Positions 25,103-35,024 of a stretch of 51,220 nucleotides of DNA are shown piece by piece. Origin of the DNA: Flavobacteriaceae bacterium. GTDB taxonomy: Bacteria; Bacteroidota; Bacteroidia; Flavobacteriales; Flavobacteriaceae. The stretch spans positions 1-51,220 of the forward strand of contig JABXIJ010000006.1 of assembly GCA_013373105.1 (NCBI GenBank), written 5' to 3'. Both the position numbers and the translations under genes were made by a program. Within the stretch, counting starts at the first letter, position 1, and every line of letters starts with the position of its first letter. The notes under the pieces are model-generated. The model saw only the letters and a list, made by a program, of their open reading frames with translations, was not told the origin of the DNA and did no database searches.

Positions 25103-25705
25103 TTATTTGTTTTCAACTTTATCTTCTTCTTTAATTTCATCTAGTATATTTTGCTCAGTTTTATCCCAAGATTTTTTAGCTCTTATTCTTTTGTAGAGCT
25201 TAATACTAAGCATTAATAATACACCAAACAATATAATACCAATAACTCCCCAAATCCAATTAATTTCGTTTTTTAAGGATACTAAAAATACCACAGCAAA
25301 GAGAATTATTGTGGCAACTTCGTTGAATAATCTCAACTTAAAAGCTGTTGTTTTTATGATGTCTTTTTGAAGTTTGTTGTAAATATTTTGACAATAACCA
25401 TGATAGAAATACAATCCAAAGACAAAAGATAATTTTACATGCATCCATGGTTCTGTTAAGTAATAGGGAGCTTCGTACAACATCCAAAAAGCAAAAAAAC
25501 TAGCTAATACTGCAGATGGCCATGTTATAATATACCACAGACGTTTACTCATTAACTTATACTGTGTTTGTAAAATTGACTTTGCTGGCTCTACTTTTTT
25601 TTCTGCTTCAACATGATAAATAAATAATCTAACAATATAAAAAAGACCTGCAAACCAAGTAACTACAAAAATTATATGAAGAGCCTTAATGTATAAGAAG
25701 TCCAT
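25103..25705 (-). CDS. hemJ: HemJ-like protoporphyrinogen IX oxidase (CopD/HemJ family)
   Basis: 200 residues, somewhat longer than usual HemJ because of a basic/acidic C-terminal tail. About five membrane helices. HemJ marks are visible: His10 in IKALHIIFVVTWFAG, the RLFIYHVEAE loop, MSKRLWYIITWPSAV, and PWMHVKLSFVFGLYFYHGYC with Lys and His, then RLFNEVAT. HemJ oxidises protoporphyrinogen IX to protoporphyrin IX, the step just before ferrochelatase. It lies next to hemH and no hemG or hemY is in the window, so context supports the role. Alternative: a generic CopD-family protein. Confidence 0.8.
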   Translation of the reverse strand: MDFLYIKALHIIFVVTWFAGLFYIVRLFIYHVEAEKKVEPAKSILQTQYKLMSKRLWYIITWPSAVLASFFAFWMLYEAPYYLTEPWMHVKLSFVFGLYFYHGYCQNIYNKLQKDIIKTTAFKLRLFNEVATIILFAVVFLVSLKNEINWIWGVIGIILFGVLLMLSIKLYKRIRAKKSWDKTEQNILDEIKEEDKVENK

Positions 25706-25761
25706 AATTAATCGATTTATAAGCTAAAGTTAAGCTTATTTATTTTTGGTTACTAAGAAAA

Positions 25762-26790
25762 CTAAGATTTATTTTTCCATTCATCAATCCAAGAAACCAT
25801 AACATCAACCCAATCATCGTTGTCATTTAAGCAAGGTACAGCATAGAAGTTCTCACCACCAGCTTCAACAAATTCCTCACCACCTTCCATGGCAATTTCT
25901 TCTAAAGTTTCTAAACAATCTGAAACAAAAGCAGGAGTTACTACAGCTAAATTCTTAACACCTTTTTCTGCAAATTCTTCTATAGTTTTATCTGTGTACG
26001 GTTGTAACCAAGGATCGTTTCCAAGTCTAGATTGAAAAGTAGTAAAATATTGATTTGGCTTTAAATCTAAATACTCAACAACTTGTCTTGTAGTTTCATA
26101 ACATTGATGTTTATAGCAAAATTCATGTGCTTTTGATTTTGTCTGGCAACAAATAAAATTTTGATCTGATGGATTACAATGAATTTTAGTTACGTCTGAC
26201 TTTTTTATATGTCGTTCAGGAACACCATGATAAGAAAACATTAATTTATCCCATTCTTTATCTTTTAAATAGTCTTTAATACTTTCTGCTAAAACTTTTA
26301 TATAATCCTTTTTGTGATAAAATGCAGGAATGTCTGTAAAAGTCATTTCTGGGAAATGTTTCTGTCTTATTTCTTCTGCTAAAACTAAAATAGTTTCAGT
26401 AGTTGCCATAGCAAATTGAGGGTATAGTGGCACTAACAGAACTTCAATAACACCTTTATTTTTTAGTTCTTGTAAGCCACTTTGAATTGATGGATTTCCA
26501 TAGCGCATAGCAAGTGCAATTGGAAGATCTTCTTTCTGCTGAATTTTTTCTTGAAGTCTTTCAGATAATACAATTAGAGGAGAGCCTTCATCCCACCATA
26601 TTTTTTTATAAGCTTTTGCCGATTTTTTCGGTCTGAAATTTAAAATGATACCTTTAACTAAAATCCAACGCAAAAGATAAGGAATATCTATAACACGTTC
26701 ATCCATTAAAAACTCGCCTAAATATTTTTTTACATCTTTAGTTTTTGTACTGTCTGGTGATCCTAAGTTTACTAATAAAACTCCTTTCAT
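25762..26790 (-). CDS. hemH: Ferrochelatase
   Basis: 342 residues. It inserts ferrous iron into protoporphyrin IX. The N-terminal VLLVNLGSPDS, the catalytic His188 in FSYHGVPERH, TTFQSRLGNDPWLQPYTD and the Glu-rich C-terminal metal path (FVSDCLETLEEIAMEGGEEF) are all intact. Between residues 205 and 230 lie five cysteines (205, 214, 215, 225, 230), the region where some bacterial ferrochelatases hold an internal 2Fe-2S cluster. It is 15 bases after the TrmH-like gene and 56 before hemJ. Confidence 0.96.
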   Translation of the reverse strand: MKGVLLVNLGSPDSTKTKDVKKYLGEFLMDERVIDIPYLLRWILVKGIILNFRPKKSAKAYKKIWWDEGSPLIVLSERLQEKIQQKEDLPIALAMRYGNPSIQSGLQELKNKGVIEVLLVPLYPQFAMATTETILVLAEEIRQKHFPEMTFTDIPAFYHKKDYIKVLAESIKDYLKDKEWDKLMFSYHGVPERHIKKSDVTKIHCNPSDQNFICCQTKSKAHEFCYKHQCYETTRQVVEYLDLKPNQYFTTFQSRLGNDPWLQPYTDKTIEEFAEKGVKNLAVVTPAFVSDCLETLEEIAMEGGEEFVEAGGENFYAVPCLNDNDDWVDVMVSWIDEWKNKS

Positions 26791-26805
26791 TTTAATTAAT
26801 ATAAA

Positions 26806-27309
26806 TTAACTATTTATCTGATTTGTAATTTCGTATAATGTAATTGCTAAACTGTGTATAACATTCATACTAGAATTTCTTCCATACATTGGTATTGCAA
26901 TGGTTTTATCTACTAAAGAAATGTCTTCGATTCCATTTCTTTCACTGCCCAAAAGTAGTACTATTTTATGGTGATTTTTAAAATTAAAATCTTGAATTTT
27001 GATGCTTTTATCAGTAATTTCTATGCCAATAATTGTGTTGCCATCGTCTTTAAGGTTAAATATTAAATCATTAAAATCTTCGTAGAATTCGTGTTCAATT
27101 TCATTAATTGTATTTCTAGCTGTTTTTAATACTTTGCGGTTTTCTAATTTTGGAGAATCTTCGTGAATAAATATTTTAGAAACACCAAAACTTTCGGCAA
27201 CTCTAAAACACATACCAATATTTTCTGGCGTTCTAATAGCATCACAAACAATAGTTATTGGAAACTGTTGTTGTTTATTTGTTGTTTCGTAGTGAGATAA
27301 TTGTTTCAA
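26806..27309 (-). CDS. TrmH/SpoU-family RNA 2'-O-methyltransferase
   Basis: 167 residues, a bare SPOUT domain with the trefoil knot. The SAM-binding motifs are clear: motif 1 DAIRTPENIGMCFRVAESFG, motif 2 IVLLLGSERNGI and motif 3 IPMYGRNSSMNVIHSLAITLYE. The target nucleoside, in tRNA or rRNA, cannot be told. It sits between the AraC regulator (10 bases) and hemH (15 bases), which looks like simple operon sharing rather than a haem function. Confidence 0.9.
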   Translation of the reverse strand: MKQLSHYETTNKQQQFPITIVCDAIRTPENIGMCFRVAESFGVSKIFIHEDSPKLENRKVLKTARNTINEIEHEFYEDFNDLIFNLKDDGNTIIGIEITDKSIKIQDFNFKNHHKIVLLLGSERNGIEDISLVDKTIAIPMYGRNSSMNVIHSLAITLYEITNQINS

Positions 27310-27319
27310 TTAAAATGGA

Positions 27320-28216
27320 TTAGGCATTTAAACTTAAAACGTATTTTTTTGGAGTAGTACCAAACTTCTTTTTAAATGCAGCAATAAAATGACTAGCAGT
27401 GCTGTAACCAACTTGTAAACCCACTTCATTTACATTGTAGTTATTTGTTTCTAACAAACGTCTAGCGTGTTCCATTTTGTAATCGAATAAAAAACTATAT
27501 ACTGTATCACCATAAATTTGTTTAAAATCTTCTTTTAAACGTTTTATGTTTAAACCTACTTCATTAGCTAATTCTTGTAGAGTAGGTGGCTCAGCCATTT
27601 TTGCTATAATAATTTCTTTAGCTCTTCTAATTTTAAGAACATTTTGTTCGTCACCTAAAAATGGACAATATTCACCTTCACTTGCTTCTTCTTTTTGAAA
27701 ATGCAAACTTAGTAATTCATAAACTTTTCCTTTAATGTATAAATCGCGAATAGAACTATTAATAGTGGCGTTTATAATTTGTTGTAATACTAGAGCAACA
27801 GATGGTTTTATTTCGGCATCATCATAATATTTTTTATTGCTATTTTGTTCACTTAAAAATGGTATATAGCTCGATTCTTTTGAGAATAAGGCATGAAATT
27901 TTTCTATAGATATTAATAAAGAAACTAAAATTGTTTTAGGTTGAATTTCTAAATTAATAGGTAAACTTCTTTGGGGGTTATACAAGAGAATGGTTCTGTT
28001 GTCTAATACATCAAAAGAATAAGAACCGTTGTTAAATAAGAATTTTGAATTTCCTTTTAAACAAAAATGCATTTGAATAAAAGTACTTTCAATATCTCTT
28101 TCAAATGTATCTAAAGTATCGCTTTCATTTTGAAAATGAAGTACATGAAAACCTTTTTCTAACCTAATTTCTTCAAAAGTACTTCTTTCGTTATTTTTTT
28201 TAGTGTTTAAATTCAT
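27320..28216 (-). CDS. AraC-family regulator, candidate haem/iron regulator
   Basis: 298 residues. The N-terminal ~190 residues form a sensor region of the PchR/YbtA-like kind (FIQMHFCLKGNSKFLFNNGSY; IPFLSEQ). The C-terminal ~100 residues hold the two AraC helix-turn-helix units: PTLQELANEVGLNIKRLKEDFK and NVNEVGLQVGYSTASHFIAAF, then KFGTTPKKY. It is divergent from hemA across 189 bases and leads the operon containing hemH and hemJ. That makes it the natural candidate for controlling both haem operons, possibly in response to iron or porphyrin. This role is inferred. Confidence 0.9.
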   Translation of the reverse strand: MNLNTKKNNERSTFEEIRLEKGFHVLHFQNESDTLDTFERDIESTFIQMHFCLKGNSKFLFNNGSYSFDVLDNRTILLYNPQRSLPINLEIQPKTILVSLLISIEKFHALFSKESSYIPFLSEQNSNKKYYDDAEIKPSVALVLQQIINATINSSIRDLYIKGKVYELLSLHFQKEEASEGEYCPFLGDEQNVLKIRRAKEIIIAKMAEPPTLQELANEVGLNIKRLKEDFKQIYGDTVYSFLFDYKMEHARRLLETNNYNVNEVGLQVGYSTASHFIAAFKKKFGTTPKKYVLSLNA

Positions 28217-28277
28217 TAAAAATTCTTTTTATTTAGAATCATTCTATCTAAATTAGTTCTCCATACCTTTATTGATT

Positions 28278-28285
28278 CAAAAATA
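28278..28285 (-). promoter_or_regulatory. Candidate -7 box for the AraC/hemH operon
   Basis: On the minus strand it reads TATTTTTG, a full TAnnTTTG match, 61 bases before the AraC ATG at 28216. Confidence 0.4.
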
Positions 28286-28340
28286 ACCTAATTTTCAGCT
28301 ATTTTTCTAAAAAATATTTTAAAATTCTAAATTCGATATA

Positions 28341-28380
28341 AAAAGTACTTTTAGCGATACTTTTTTTTAACCATACTTTT
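28341..28380. promoter_or_regulatory. Repeated TACTTTT motifs upstream of hemA, possible operator
   Basis: Three copies of TACTTTT begin at 28346, 28358 and 28374. The first is the right half of a perfect 12-base palindrome AAAAGTACTTTT (28341-28352). They lie between the divergent -7 boxes of the AraC and hemA operons, where an AraC-type regulator would bind. In such AT-rich DNA some repeats arise by chance. Confidence 0.35.
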
Positions 28381-28388
28381 TATTTTTG
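28381..28388 (+). promoter_or_regulatory. Candidate -7 box for the hemA operon
   Basis: TATTTTTG, 17 bases before the hemA ATG at 28406. No TTG lies at the proper -33 distance; activator-dependent promoters often lack it. Confidence 0.4.
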
Positions 28389-28405
28389 AACGATTTTTAG
28401 AAAAT

Positions 28406-29638
28406 ATGCGTTTAGAAAATCAACAATACTTTTATAATATTGGTATTAACTACACAAGAGCAGATGCTTTTACACGTGGTAAATTTTCTTTATCTAAAGA
28501 AAATCAAAAGGCATTATTGTTAAAAGCAAAATCTTTAGGTTTAAAAGATGTTTTTGTTTTGTCTACTTGTAACAGAACAGAGCTTTCTGGTGTTGTAGAA
28601 AGGCCTTGTCAGCTTATAGAATTACTTTGTGAATTTTCTGAAGGTTCTATTGAAGAATTTACGAAAATTTCAAATGTATATAAAGATCAAGAAGCTATAG
28701 ATCATTTATTTAGAATTGGCACAGGATTAGAAAGTCAGATTTTAGGAGATTTTGAAATTGTTGGTCAATTACGTAGCTCATTTAAATTAGCCAAAAAACT
28801 TGGTGTAACTAGTGCTTATTCAGAACGTTTGGTAAATAGTATTTTACAAGCAAGTAAGCGAATTAAAAACGAAACAAAAATTAGTTCTGGTACAACTTCT
28901 GTTTCCTATGCAGCAGTTCAATATATAATTGAAAATTTACCTCATTACAACAATAAAAATATTTTAGTTTTTGGTTTAGGTAAAATGGGTAAGCATACTT
29001 GTAAAAACCTTGCAGAATATACTAAATCTTCTATTTGTTTAATAAATAGAACTCGAGAAAAAGCTCATGCTTTCGCAGAAGAGCATAAAGTTATTAGAGA
29101 TTCAAAAATTGAGAATTTAGCCAGTGAAATTGATAAGGCAGATGTGCTAATAGTTTCAACAGGAGCAGAATTACCTACAGTTAGGCCAGAACATATTAAG
29201 GAAGATAAAGAGTTATTAATTCTAGATTTATCAATGCCAGAAAATGTAGCTAAAGAAATAAAAGATTACAAAAATGTAAGCTTGGTAAATGTAGATGAGT
29301 TATCAAAAATTACTCAAGACACCTTAGCAGCTAGAGAAAAAGAAATTCCATTAGCAGAAGTAATAATTAGCGAAATTAAGACCGAATTTAACGATTGGTT
29401 AAACCACAGAAAATTTACACCAACAATTGCTGCACTAAAGCGATCTCTAGAAAATATTAAAAATGATGAGATAGATTTTCAAAAAAAGAAAATTGAAAAT
29501 TTTGATGAAAATCAAGCAGAAATATTAACTTCACGCATCATACAAAAAATTACAACACAGTTTGTTAAGCATTTAAAACACGAAGAAACATCTGTTGCAG
29601 ATAGTATACAAGTGATTAATAAAGTGTTTCAGCACTAA
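28406..29638 (+). CDS. hemA: Glutamyl-tRNA reductase
   Basis: 410 residues. It reduces glutamyl-tRNA(Glu) to glutamate semialdehyde, the first step of C5-type haem synthesis. The catalytic cysteine is Cys55 in VLSTCNRTEL. LESQILGDFEIVGQLR, the NADPH-binding FGLGKMGKHTCKNL and the C-terminal dimerisation helices follow. The first of eight genes in the haem operon, 9 bases before hemC. Its N-terminus near the start shows no degradation-type insert. Confidence 0.97.
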   Translation: MRLENQQYFYNIGINYTRADAFTRGKFSLSKENQKALLLKAKSLGLKDVFVLSTCNRTELSGVVERPCQLIELLCEFSEGSIEEFTKISNVYKDQEAIDHLFRIGTGLESQILGDFEIVGQLRSSFKLAKKLGVTSAYSERLVNSILQASKRIKNETKISSGTTSVSYAAVQYIIENLPHYNNKNILVFGLGKMGKHTCKNLAEYTKSSICLINRTREKAHAFAEEHKVIRDSKIENLASEIDKADVLIVSTGAELPTVRPEHIKEDKELLILDLSMPENVAKEIKDYKNVSLVNVDELSKITQDTLAAREKEIPLAEVIISEIKTEFNDWLNHRKFTPTIAALKRSLENIKNDEIDFQKKKIENFDENQAEILTSRIIQKITTQFVKHLKHEETSVADSIQVINKVFQH

Positions 29639-29647
29639 ACAAAATTC

Positions 29648-31234
29648 ATGCAAAAAAAGATTAGAATAGGAACTCGCGAAAGTGAATTAGCACTTTGGCA
29701 GGCAAATAAAGTTCGTAAAGAATTAGAAGAATTAGGTTATGTTACAGAAATTGTTCCTATAAAATCTACTGGTGATATTATTCTAGATAAACCCTTATAC
29801 GAACTAGGTATAACAGGAATTTTTACTAAAAACTTAGATATTGCTCTTATAAAAAAAGAAATAGATATTGCTGTACATTCTTTAAAAGACGTGCCTACTG
29901 TTTTACCAAAGGGTATAATTCAAGCAGCAGTATTAAAACGTGCAAATTATAATGATATTTTAGTGTTAAAAGATAATGAGGAGTTTTTTGCACAACCAAA
30001 TGGCGTTATTGCAACAGGTAGTTTGCGTAGAAAAGCCATGTGGCTTAATAGATATCCAACTCATACAGTTGTTGATTTAAGAGGAAATGTGAACACCCGT
30101 TTACAAAAGTTAGAAGATAATAACTGGAATGGAGCTGTGTTTGCTGCTGCAGGACTTGAAAGAATTGGTAAAAGACCTCAAGGAGCAGTTAATCTTTCTT
30201 GGATGACACCTGCACCTGCGCAAGGCACAATAATGATAGCTTGTTTAGAGGAAGATGATTTTTGTAAAGATGCTTGTGAGCAAATAAATCATTATGAAAC
30301 TCAAGTTTGTGTTGGTATTGAACGTGAATTTTTAAATCGATTAGAAGGAGGTTGTACTGCACCAATAGGTGCTTTAGCATTTATAGATGAAAGAACTGAA
30401 GAAATTAATTTTAGAGGAGTTCTTTTAAAAAGAGATGGTTCTAAAAAAATATCAGTTACTAAAACTGCAAAACTTGGGCGTCATAGATATTTAGCTAAAG
30501 ACTGTGCAGATTATATTATTAATAGAGGAGGTAAACAATTAATTTTAGAAGACGATGAGGTTTCTTTAGTGAGTACAAAAGTGTATTCTACTAAAAAATT
30601 ATCAGAAGCTCAGAAAAGTGTTTTACCAACTCATATTGGAATTGAAGATAGCGATTTTATAAAAATTAGGTTTAATAGAATTTCACCTAAAGTAGTAAAA
30701 GAAGAAATAGAAAATGTAGTTATTACTAGTCAGAATGGAGTAGAAGCTCTATTAAATTCTTTTACAAAGAATGAATTAAAATTTAAAAGTATTTTTTGTG
30801 TTGGTAGAAGAACCAAAAAACTAATTGAAAAGAGAATTGGAAAGGTGAGTTTTGTTGCCAAAAACGCTAAAAAATTAGCAGAATATTTATCTGAAAACCT
30901 TAAAAATAAAGAAGTTACTTATTTCTGTAGTAATGTGAGATTAGATATTTTACCTGCATATTTGCAATTGAATAATATTGTTGTAAACGAAGTTGAGGCC
31001 TATAAAACTATGCTAAGCTCTATTAAAATAGAAGACGATGTAACTGGGGTTTTGTTTTATAGCCCATCAGGAATTCAAAGCTATCTTAATGAAAACACTA
31101 CAGATAAAATTGCATTTTGTATAGGTGAATCTACAGCAAAGGAAGCAAGAAAACATTTCGAAAATGTACAAGTGGCTAACTTACCAAGTGTAGAATCTGT
31201 ATTAGAGCTAGTATCAAATTATTTTAAGTCTTAG
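29648..31234 (+). CDS. hemC: Fused hydroxymethylbilane synthase / uroporphyrinogen-III synthase
   Basis: 528 residues, nearly twice the ~300 of HemC alone. Residues 1-~300 are HemC: IRIGTRESELALWQAN, catalytic Asp81 in HSLKDVPT, TGSLRRKAMW, and Cys236 in LEGGCTAPIGA, which carries the dipyrromethane cofactor. Residues ~310-528 have HemD features, weakly conserved as usual: VVITSQNGVEALL, IFCVGRRTKKLIE, VEAYKTM, VLFYSPSGIQSYL and FCIGESTAKEAR. So one protein polymerises porphobilinogen and closes the ring. It would carry the symbols hemC and hemD. No separate hemD gene is present. Confidence 0.94.
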   Translation: MQKKIRIGTRESELALWQANKVRKELEELGYVTEIVPIKSTGDIILDKPLYELGITGIFTKNLDIALIKKEIDIAVHSLKDVPTVLPKGIIQAAVLKRANYNDILVLKDNEEFFAQPNGVIATGSLRRKAMWLNRYPTHTVVDLRGNVNTRLQKLEDNNWNGAVFAAAGLERIGKRPQGAVNLSWMTPAPAQGTIMIACLEEDDFCKDACEQINHYETQVCVGIEREFLNRLEGGCTAPIGALAFIDERTEEINFRGVLLKRDGSKKISVTKTAKLGRHRYLAKDCADYIINRGGKQLILEDDEVSLVSTKVYSTKKLSEAQKSVLPTHIGIEDSDFIKIRFNRISPKVVKEEIENVVITSQNGVEALLNSFTKNELKFKSIFCVGRRTKKLIEKRIGKVSFVAKNAKKLAEYLSENLKNKEVTYFCSNVRLDILPAYLQLNNIVVNEVEAYKTMLSSIKIEDDVTGVLFYSPSGIQSYLNENTTDKIAFCIGESTAKEARKHFENVQVANLPSVESVLELVSNYFKS

Positions 31235-31237
31235 TAA

Positions 31238-32203
31238 ATGTTTAGAACTAGAAGATTAAGAAAAACTGAAGGAATTAGAAGATTGGTTAGAGAAACCAAA
31301 TTATCTGTAGACGATTTTATCTATCCACTTTTTATAGAAGAAGGCAAAAACATAAAAACAGGAATTACTTCAATGCCAGGTATTCATCGTTACTCTTTAG
31401 ATAGAATCTCAGAAGAATTAGATGAAGTTGTTGCATTAAACATTCCAGCAGTTTTATTATTTGGTATTCCAACCCATAAAGATGAAGAAGGAACTGAAAC
31501 TTGGAATGATAATGGTATCATGCAAAATGCTGTAAGGTTTATTAAAAAGAATTATCCAAATTTATATGTAATTACAGACGTATGTTTTTGTGAATATACT
31601 TCTCATGGACATTGTGGAATTATTCACAATAATGATGTTGATAATGATGCAACTTTAGTCAACTTAGCAAAACAAGTAATTTCACATGCAAAAGCTGGAG
31701 TAGACATGGTTGCACCATCAGGTATGATGGATGGCACTATTAATATGATTCGTCAATCTTTAGATAATTCAGGTTTTCCAAACCTACCAATAATGGGTTA
31801 TTCTGTAAAATATGCTTCAGCATTTTATGGTCCTTTTAGAGATGCTGCAGATTCTGCACCTACATTTGGCGATCGTAGAACCTATCAAATGGATCCATCT
31901 AACAGAGATGAAGGTTTACGTGAAGCAACTTTTGATGATGAAGAAGGGGCAGATATTTTAATGGTAAAACCAGCATTATCGTATTTAGATATTATTAGGG
32001 ATTTAAAAAATAATTTTGATAGACCAATTGCTTGTTATAATGTTAGCGGTGAATATGCTATGGTAAAAGCAGCAGCAGAAAAAGGTTGGATTGATGGCGA
32101 GCGAGTTATGATGGAAAGCTTACTATCAATGAAAAGAGCAGGTGCAGATATTATAATCACTTATTTTGCAAAAGAAGCTGCTAGAATTTTAAATAAAAGA
32201 TAG
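31238..32203 (+). CDS. hemB: Delta-aminolevulinic acid dehydratase (porphobilinogen synthase)
   Basis: 321 residues. It condenses two 5-aminolevulinates to porphobilinogen. The zinc-type metal site is present: Cys116, Cys118 and Cys126 in [14 protein letters not shown]. The two Schiff-base lysines lie in [18 protein letters not shown] and [10 protein letters not shown], and [10 protein letters not shown] follows. It starts 3 bases after the hemC/D stop. Normal in length and motifs. Confidence 0.97.
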   Translation: MFRTRRLRKTEGIRRLVRETKLSVDDFIYPLFIEEGKNIKTGITSMPGIHRYSLDRISEELDEVVALNIPAVLLFGIPTHKDEEGTETWNDNGIMQNAVRFIKKNYPNLYVITDVCFCEYTSHGHCGIIHNNDVDNDATLVNLAKQVISHAKAGVDMVAPSGMMDGTINMIRQSLDNSGFPNLPIMGYSVKYASAFYGPFRDAADSAPTFGDRRTYQMDPSNRDEGLREATFDDEEGADILMVKPALSYLDIIRDLKNNFDRPIACYNVSGEYAMVKAAAEKGWIDGERVMMESLLSMKRAGADIIITYFAKEAARILNKR

Positions 32204-32219
32204 ACTAAAGTTGTAGGTT

Positions 32220-33509
32220 ATGAAATTCGAAAATTCAAAAAAACTATACAATAAAGGATTAGAAAACCTAGTAGGAGCAGTAAATTCTCCTGTTAGAGCA
32301 TTTGCTTCTGTTGGAGGAAATCCTTTGTTTATAAAAAAAGCAAAAGGCTCTAAAATTGTTGATGTTGACAATAATGAATATGTAGATTTGGTATTGTCTT
32401 ATGGACCAATGATTTTAGGACACAGACATAAAAGTGTTGAGAAAGCTGTAAAAAAGACCCTAAAAAAAGGGTATTCTTTTGGGGCATCAACTAAAAATGA
32501 AATCAAGTTAGCAAAAATTGTATGTGATGCTTTTCCAGGAATGGATAAAGTACGTTTTGTAAACTCAGGAACAGAAGCAGTTTTAAGTGGAATTCGTCTT
32601 GCAAGAGCTTTTACAGGAAAAGATAAAATAATTAAATTTTCGGGTTGTTATCATGGACATCAAGATGCGTTATTAGTTGCTGCAGGTTCTGGATTAGCAA
32701 CTTTAAGTTTACCAGGTTCAAAAGGTGTTCCAGAAGGAGCAGTTAAAAATACATTAATAGCAGAATACAATAACTTAGAGAGTGTAAAATCACATTTTGA
32801 GAAATACGATGATATTGCAGGCGTAATTATTGAGCCTGTTGGTGGAAACATGGGAGTTGTTGTTCCGCAAAATAATTTCTTAAAAGACCTAAAAGAATTG
32901 GCGCATAAAAATGGTGCTCTTTTAATTGCAGATGAAGTAATGACGGGTTTCCGTTCTAAATTTGGAGGAGCTCAAGAACTTTTAGGTGTAGAAGCAGATA
33001 TTACGTGTTTAGGTAAAGTAATTGGAGGTGGTTTTCCTGTTGGAGCTTATGGAGCTAGAAATGAAATTATGGAAAATGTTGCGCCATTAGGAGGTATGTA
33101 TCAAGCAGGAACTTTATCTGGAAACCCAATTGCAATGGCAGGAGGAATAGCAACACTTACAGAGTTAAAAAGACAAAATCCTTATGATTATTTTGGTGGA
33201 ATTGGAAACAAGATAGAATCCATTTTGTTGAATGCTGCAAAAAGATATGATGTAGCTCTAACAGTAAATAGATTTGGTTCTATGATAAATCCATTTTTTA
33301 CCAAAGAACATGTTACAGATTTTAAGAAAGCACAAACATCAGATACAGAAAAGTTTGCTACGTTCTTTTGGGAAATGATTAAAAACGGAGTGTTTTTACC
33401 ACCAAGTCAATTTGAAGCTTGGTTCTTGTCATCTGCAATCACAGAAAAAGATTTAAAAATTATTGCTAAAGCAACAGATAAAGCAATGTTAGCAGTTTCA
33501 AAAATGTAA
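32220..33509 (+). CDS. hemL: Glutamate-1-semialdehyde 2,1-aminomutase
   Basis: 429 residues, full length. A PLP enzyme that turns glutamate semialdehyde into 5-aminolevulinate. [18 protein letters not shown] at the start, [28 protein letters not shown], the PLP loop ADEVMTGFR and the PLP lysine in [16 protein letters not shown] (near residue 265) are intact. Its placement between hemB and hemE is out of pathway order, but the operon contains both C5-pathway enzymes (hemA and hemL). Confidence 0.97.
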   Translation: MKFENSKKLYNKGLENLVGAVNSPVRAFASVGGNPLFIKKAKGSKIVDVDNNEYVDLVLSYGPMILGHRHKSVEKAVKKTLKKGYSFGASTKNEIKLAKIVCDAFPGMDKVRFVNSGTEAVLSGIRLARAFTGKDKIIKFSGCYHGHQDALLVAAGSGLATLSLPGSKGVPEGAVKNTLIAEYNNLESVKSHFEKYDDIAGVIIEPVGGNMGVVVPQNNFLKDLKELAHKNGALLIADEVMTGFRSKFGGAQELLGVEADITCLGKVIGGGFPVGAYGARNEIMENVAPLGGMYQAGTLSGNPIAMAGGIATLTELKRQNPYDYFGGIGNKIESILLNAAKRYDVALTVNRFGSMINPFFTKEHVTDFKKAQTSDTEKFATFFWEMIKNGVFLPPSQFEAWFLSSAITEKDLKIIAKATDKAMLAVSKM

Positions 33510-33511
33510 TT

Positions 33512-34537
33512 ATGATTAAAAACGATTTATTTTTAAGAGCTTTAAAAGGAGAAACTGTAGATAGACCTCCAGTTTGGATGATGCGTCAGGCAGGGCGTTA
33601 TTTGCCAGAATTTATGGAGATTAAAGAAAAGTACGATTTCTTTACAAGATGTAGAACTCCAGAATTAGCATCAGAAATTACTGTGCAACCCATTAGAAGA
33701 TATGGTATGGATGCTGCTATTTTATTTTCTGATATTTTAGTTATTCCACAAGCTATGAATATAGAAGTGGAAATGAAACCTAATTTTGGTCCATATTTAC
33801 CTAATCCTATACGTAGCCAGAAAGATTTAAATAATGTTATTATACCAGATATTCAAGAATCTTTAGGTTATGTTATGGAAGCTATAAAAGCTACCAAAGA
33901 AAAATTAAATAATGAAATTCCTTTAATTGGTTTTGCAGGTTCACCATGGACAATTTTATGTTATTGTGTAGAAGGTCAAGGTTCTAAAAACTTTGCAAAA
34001 GCTAAAGAGTTGTGTTATACAAACCCAATAGTTGCTCATTCATTATTACAAAAAATAACAGATACAACCATAGCTTATTTAAAAGCAAAAGTTGAGGCTG
34101 GTGTAGATGCTGTTCAGATTTTTGATTCTTGGGGAGGTATGTTATCTCCAACAGATTATCAAGAATTTTCTTGGCAGTATATTCAACAAATCATAAATGC
34201 ATTAAAAGATAGAACGCCAGTTATTGCATTTGGAAAAGGTTGTTGGTTTGCACTACAAGAAATGGCAAAATCAGGAGCATCTGCTTTAGGTGTAGATTGG
34301 ACATGTTCTGCTAGGAATGCGCGTTATTTATCTGGAGGAAGAATTACATTACAAGGTAATTTTGATCCATCACGTTTATTGTCATCACCGAAAGTAATCA
34401 AACAAATGGTTACTCAAATGATTAATGAATTTGGTAAAGATAGATACATTGTGAATTTAGGGCATGGAATTTTACCTAACATACCTGTAGAAAATGCTGC
34501 TGCTTTTGTTGAAGCTGTTAAAGAGTATAAGGTATAA
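33512..34537 (+). CDS. hemE: Uroporphyrinogen decarboxylase
   Basis: 341 residues. It removes four acetate carboxyls from uroporphyrinogen III. The signature [16 protein letters not shown] near residue 18, [13 protein letters not shown] with the catalytic Asp, [26 protein letters not shown] and NLGHGILPN near the C-terminus are all seen. It starts 2 bases after hemL, and its stop is directly followed by the ATG of the next gene. Confidence 0.97.
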   Translation: MIKNDLFLRALKGETVDRPPVWMMRQAGRYLPEFMEIKEKYDFFTRCRTPELASEITVQPIRRYGMDAAILFSDILVIPQAMNIEVEMKPNFGPYLPNPIRSQKDLNNVIIPDIQESLGYVMEAIKATKEKLNNEIPLIGFAGSPWTILCYCVEGQGSKNFAKAKELCYTNPIVAHSLLQKITDTTIAYLKAKVEAGVDAVQIFDSWGGMLSPTDYQEFSWQYIQQIINALKDRTPVIAFGKGCWFALQEMAKSGASALGVDWTCSARNARYLSGGRITLQGNFDPSRLLSSPKVIKQMVTQMINEFGKDRYIVNLGHGILPNIPVENAAAFVEAVKEYKV

Positions 34538-35023
34538 ATGTCAATTGTTAAAGTTGTAAAGAATTTAAAATTCAGTTATCTAAAAACTGTTTTTTGGTTT
34601 GGTATTAATCATCCATTATTTTCTTTAGCAACGCTACAAGCTACTATAATTACCTTTAAAATTTCTCAACAAAAGTTTCCAAATAAACATGGTAAAGAAA
34701 ATAAGGCAAATGCTTTTAGACATGCTTTATGGAATATGTTGATTTTAAAGAAAAGCTTGGTTTTTACAAAAGATGTTTCAAAGGCAGAAACTTGGACGAA
34801 AAAGATTACAGATTTACATGAGGAGCTTTCTCCTAACAGAGCAATTTCTAGAGCAATGGACTTAAAAAATAATGAATTAGGTAGACATTGGATTAAAGTT
34901 AACCTTGAGCTTTCAGATAGTGAAATTGTTAAATTTTTAGAGAAGAAACTACAAGAAGCTCAGAAGATTAGTAAAATTTCCGAAATTGCAATACAATCAA
35001 ATTTAGTATATCTAGAAGAGTAA
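34538..35023 (+). CDS. DUF6973-like protein inside the haem operon
   Basis: 161 residues, no signal peptide or clear membrane helix. A conserved polar core stands out: KANAFRHALWNML near residue 58, then DLHEELS, and AMDLKNNELGRHW. The set His/Trp, His-Glu, Asp, Asn-Asn and Gly-Arg resembles the DUF6973 family and looks like a metal or hydrolase site, but no function is known. It starts directly at the end of hemE and ends one base before the EI24 gene, so it is translated with the haem enzymes. Confidence 0.65.
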   Translation: MSIVKVVKNLKFSYLKTVFWFGINHPLFSLATLQATIITFKISQQKFPNKHGKENKANAFRHALWNMLILKKSLVFTKDVSKAETWTKKITDLHEELSPNRAISRAMDLKNNELGRHWIKVNLELSDSEIVKFLEKKLQEAQKISKISEIAIQSNLVYLEE

Positions 35024-35024
35024 A

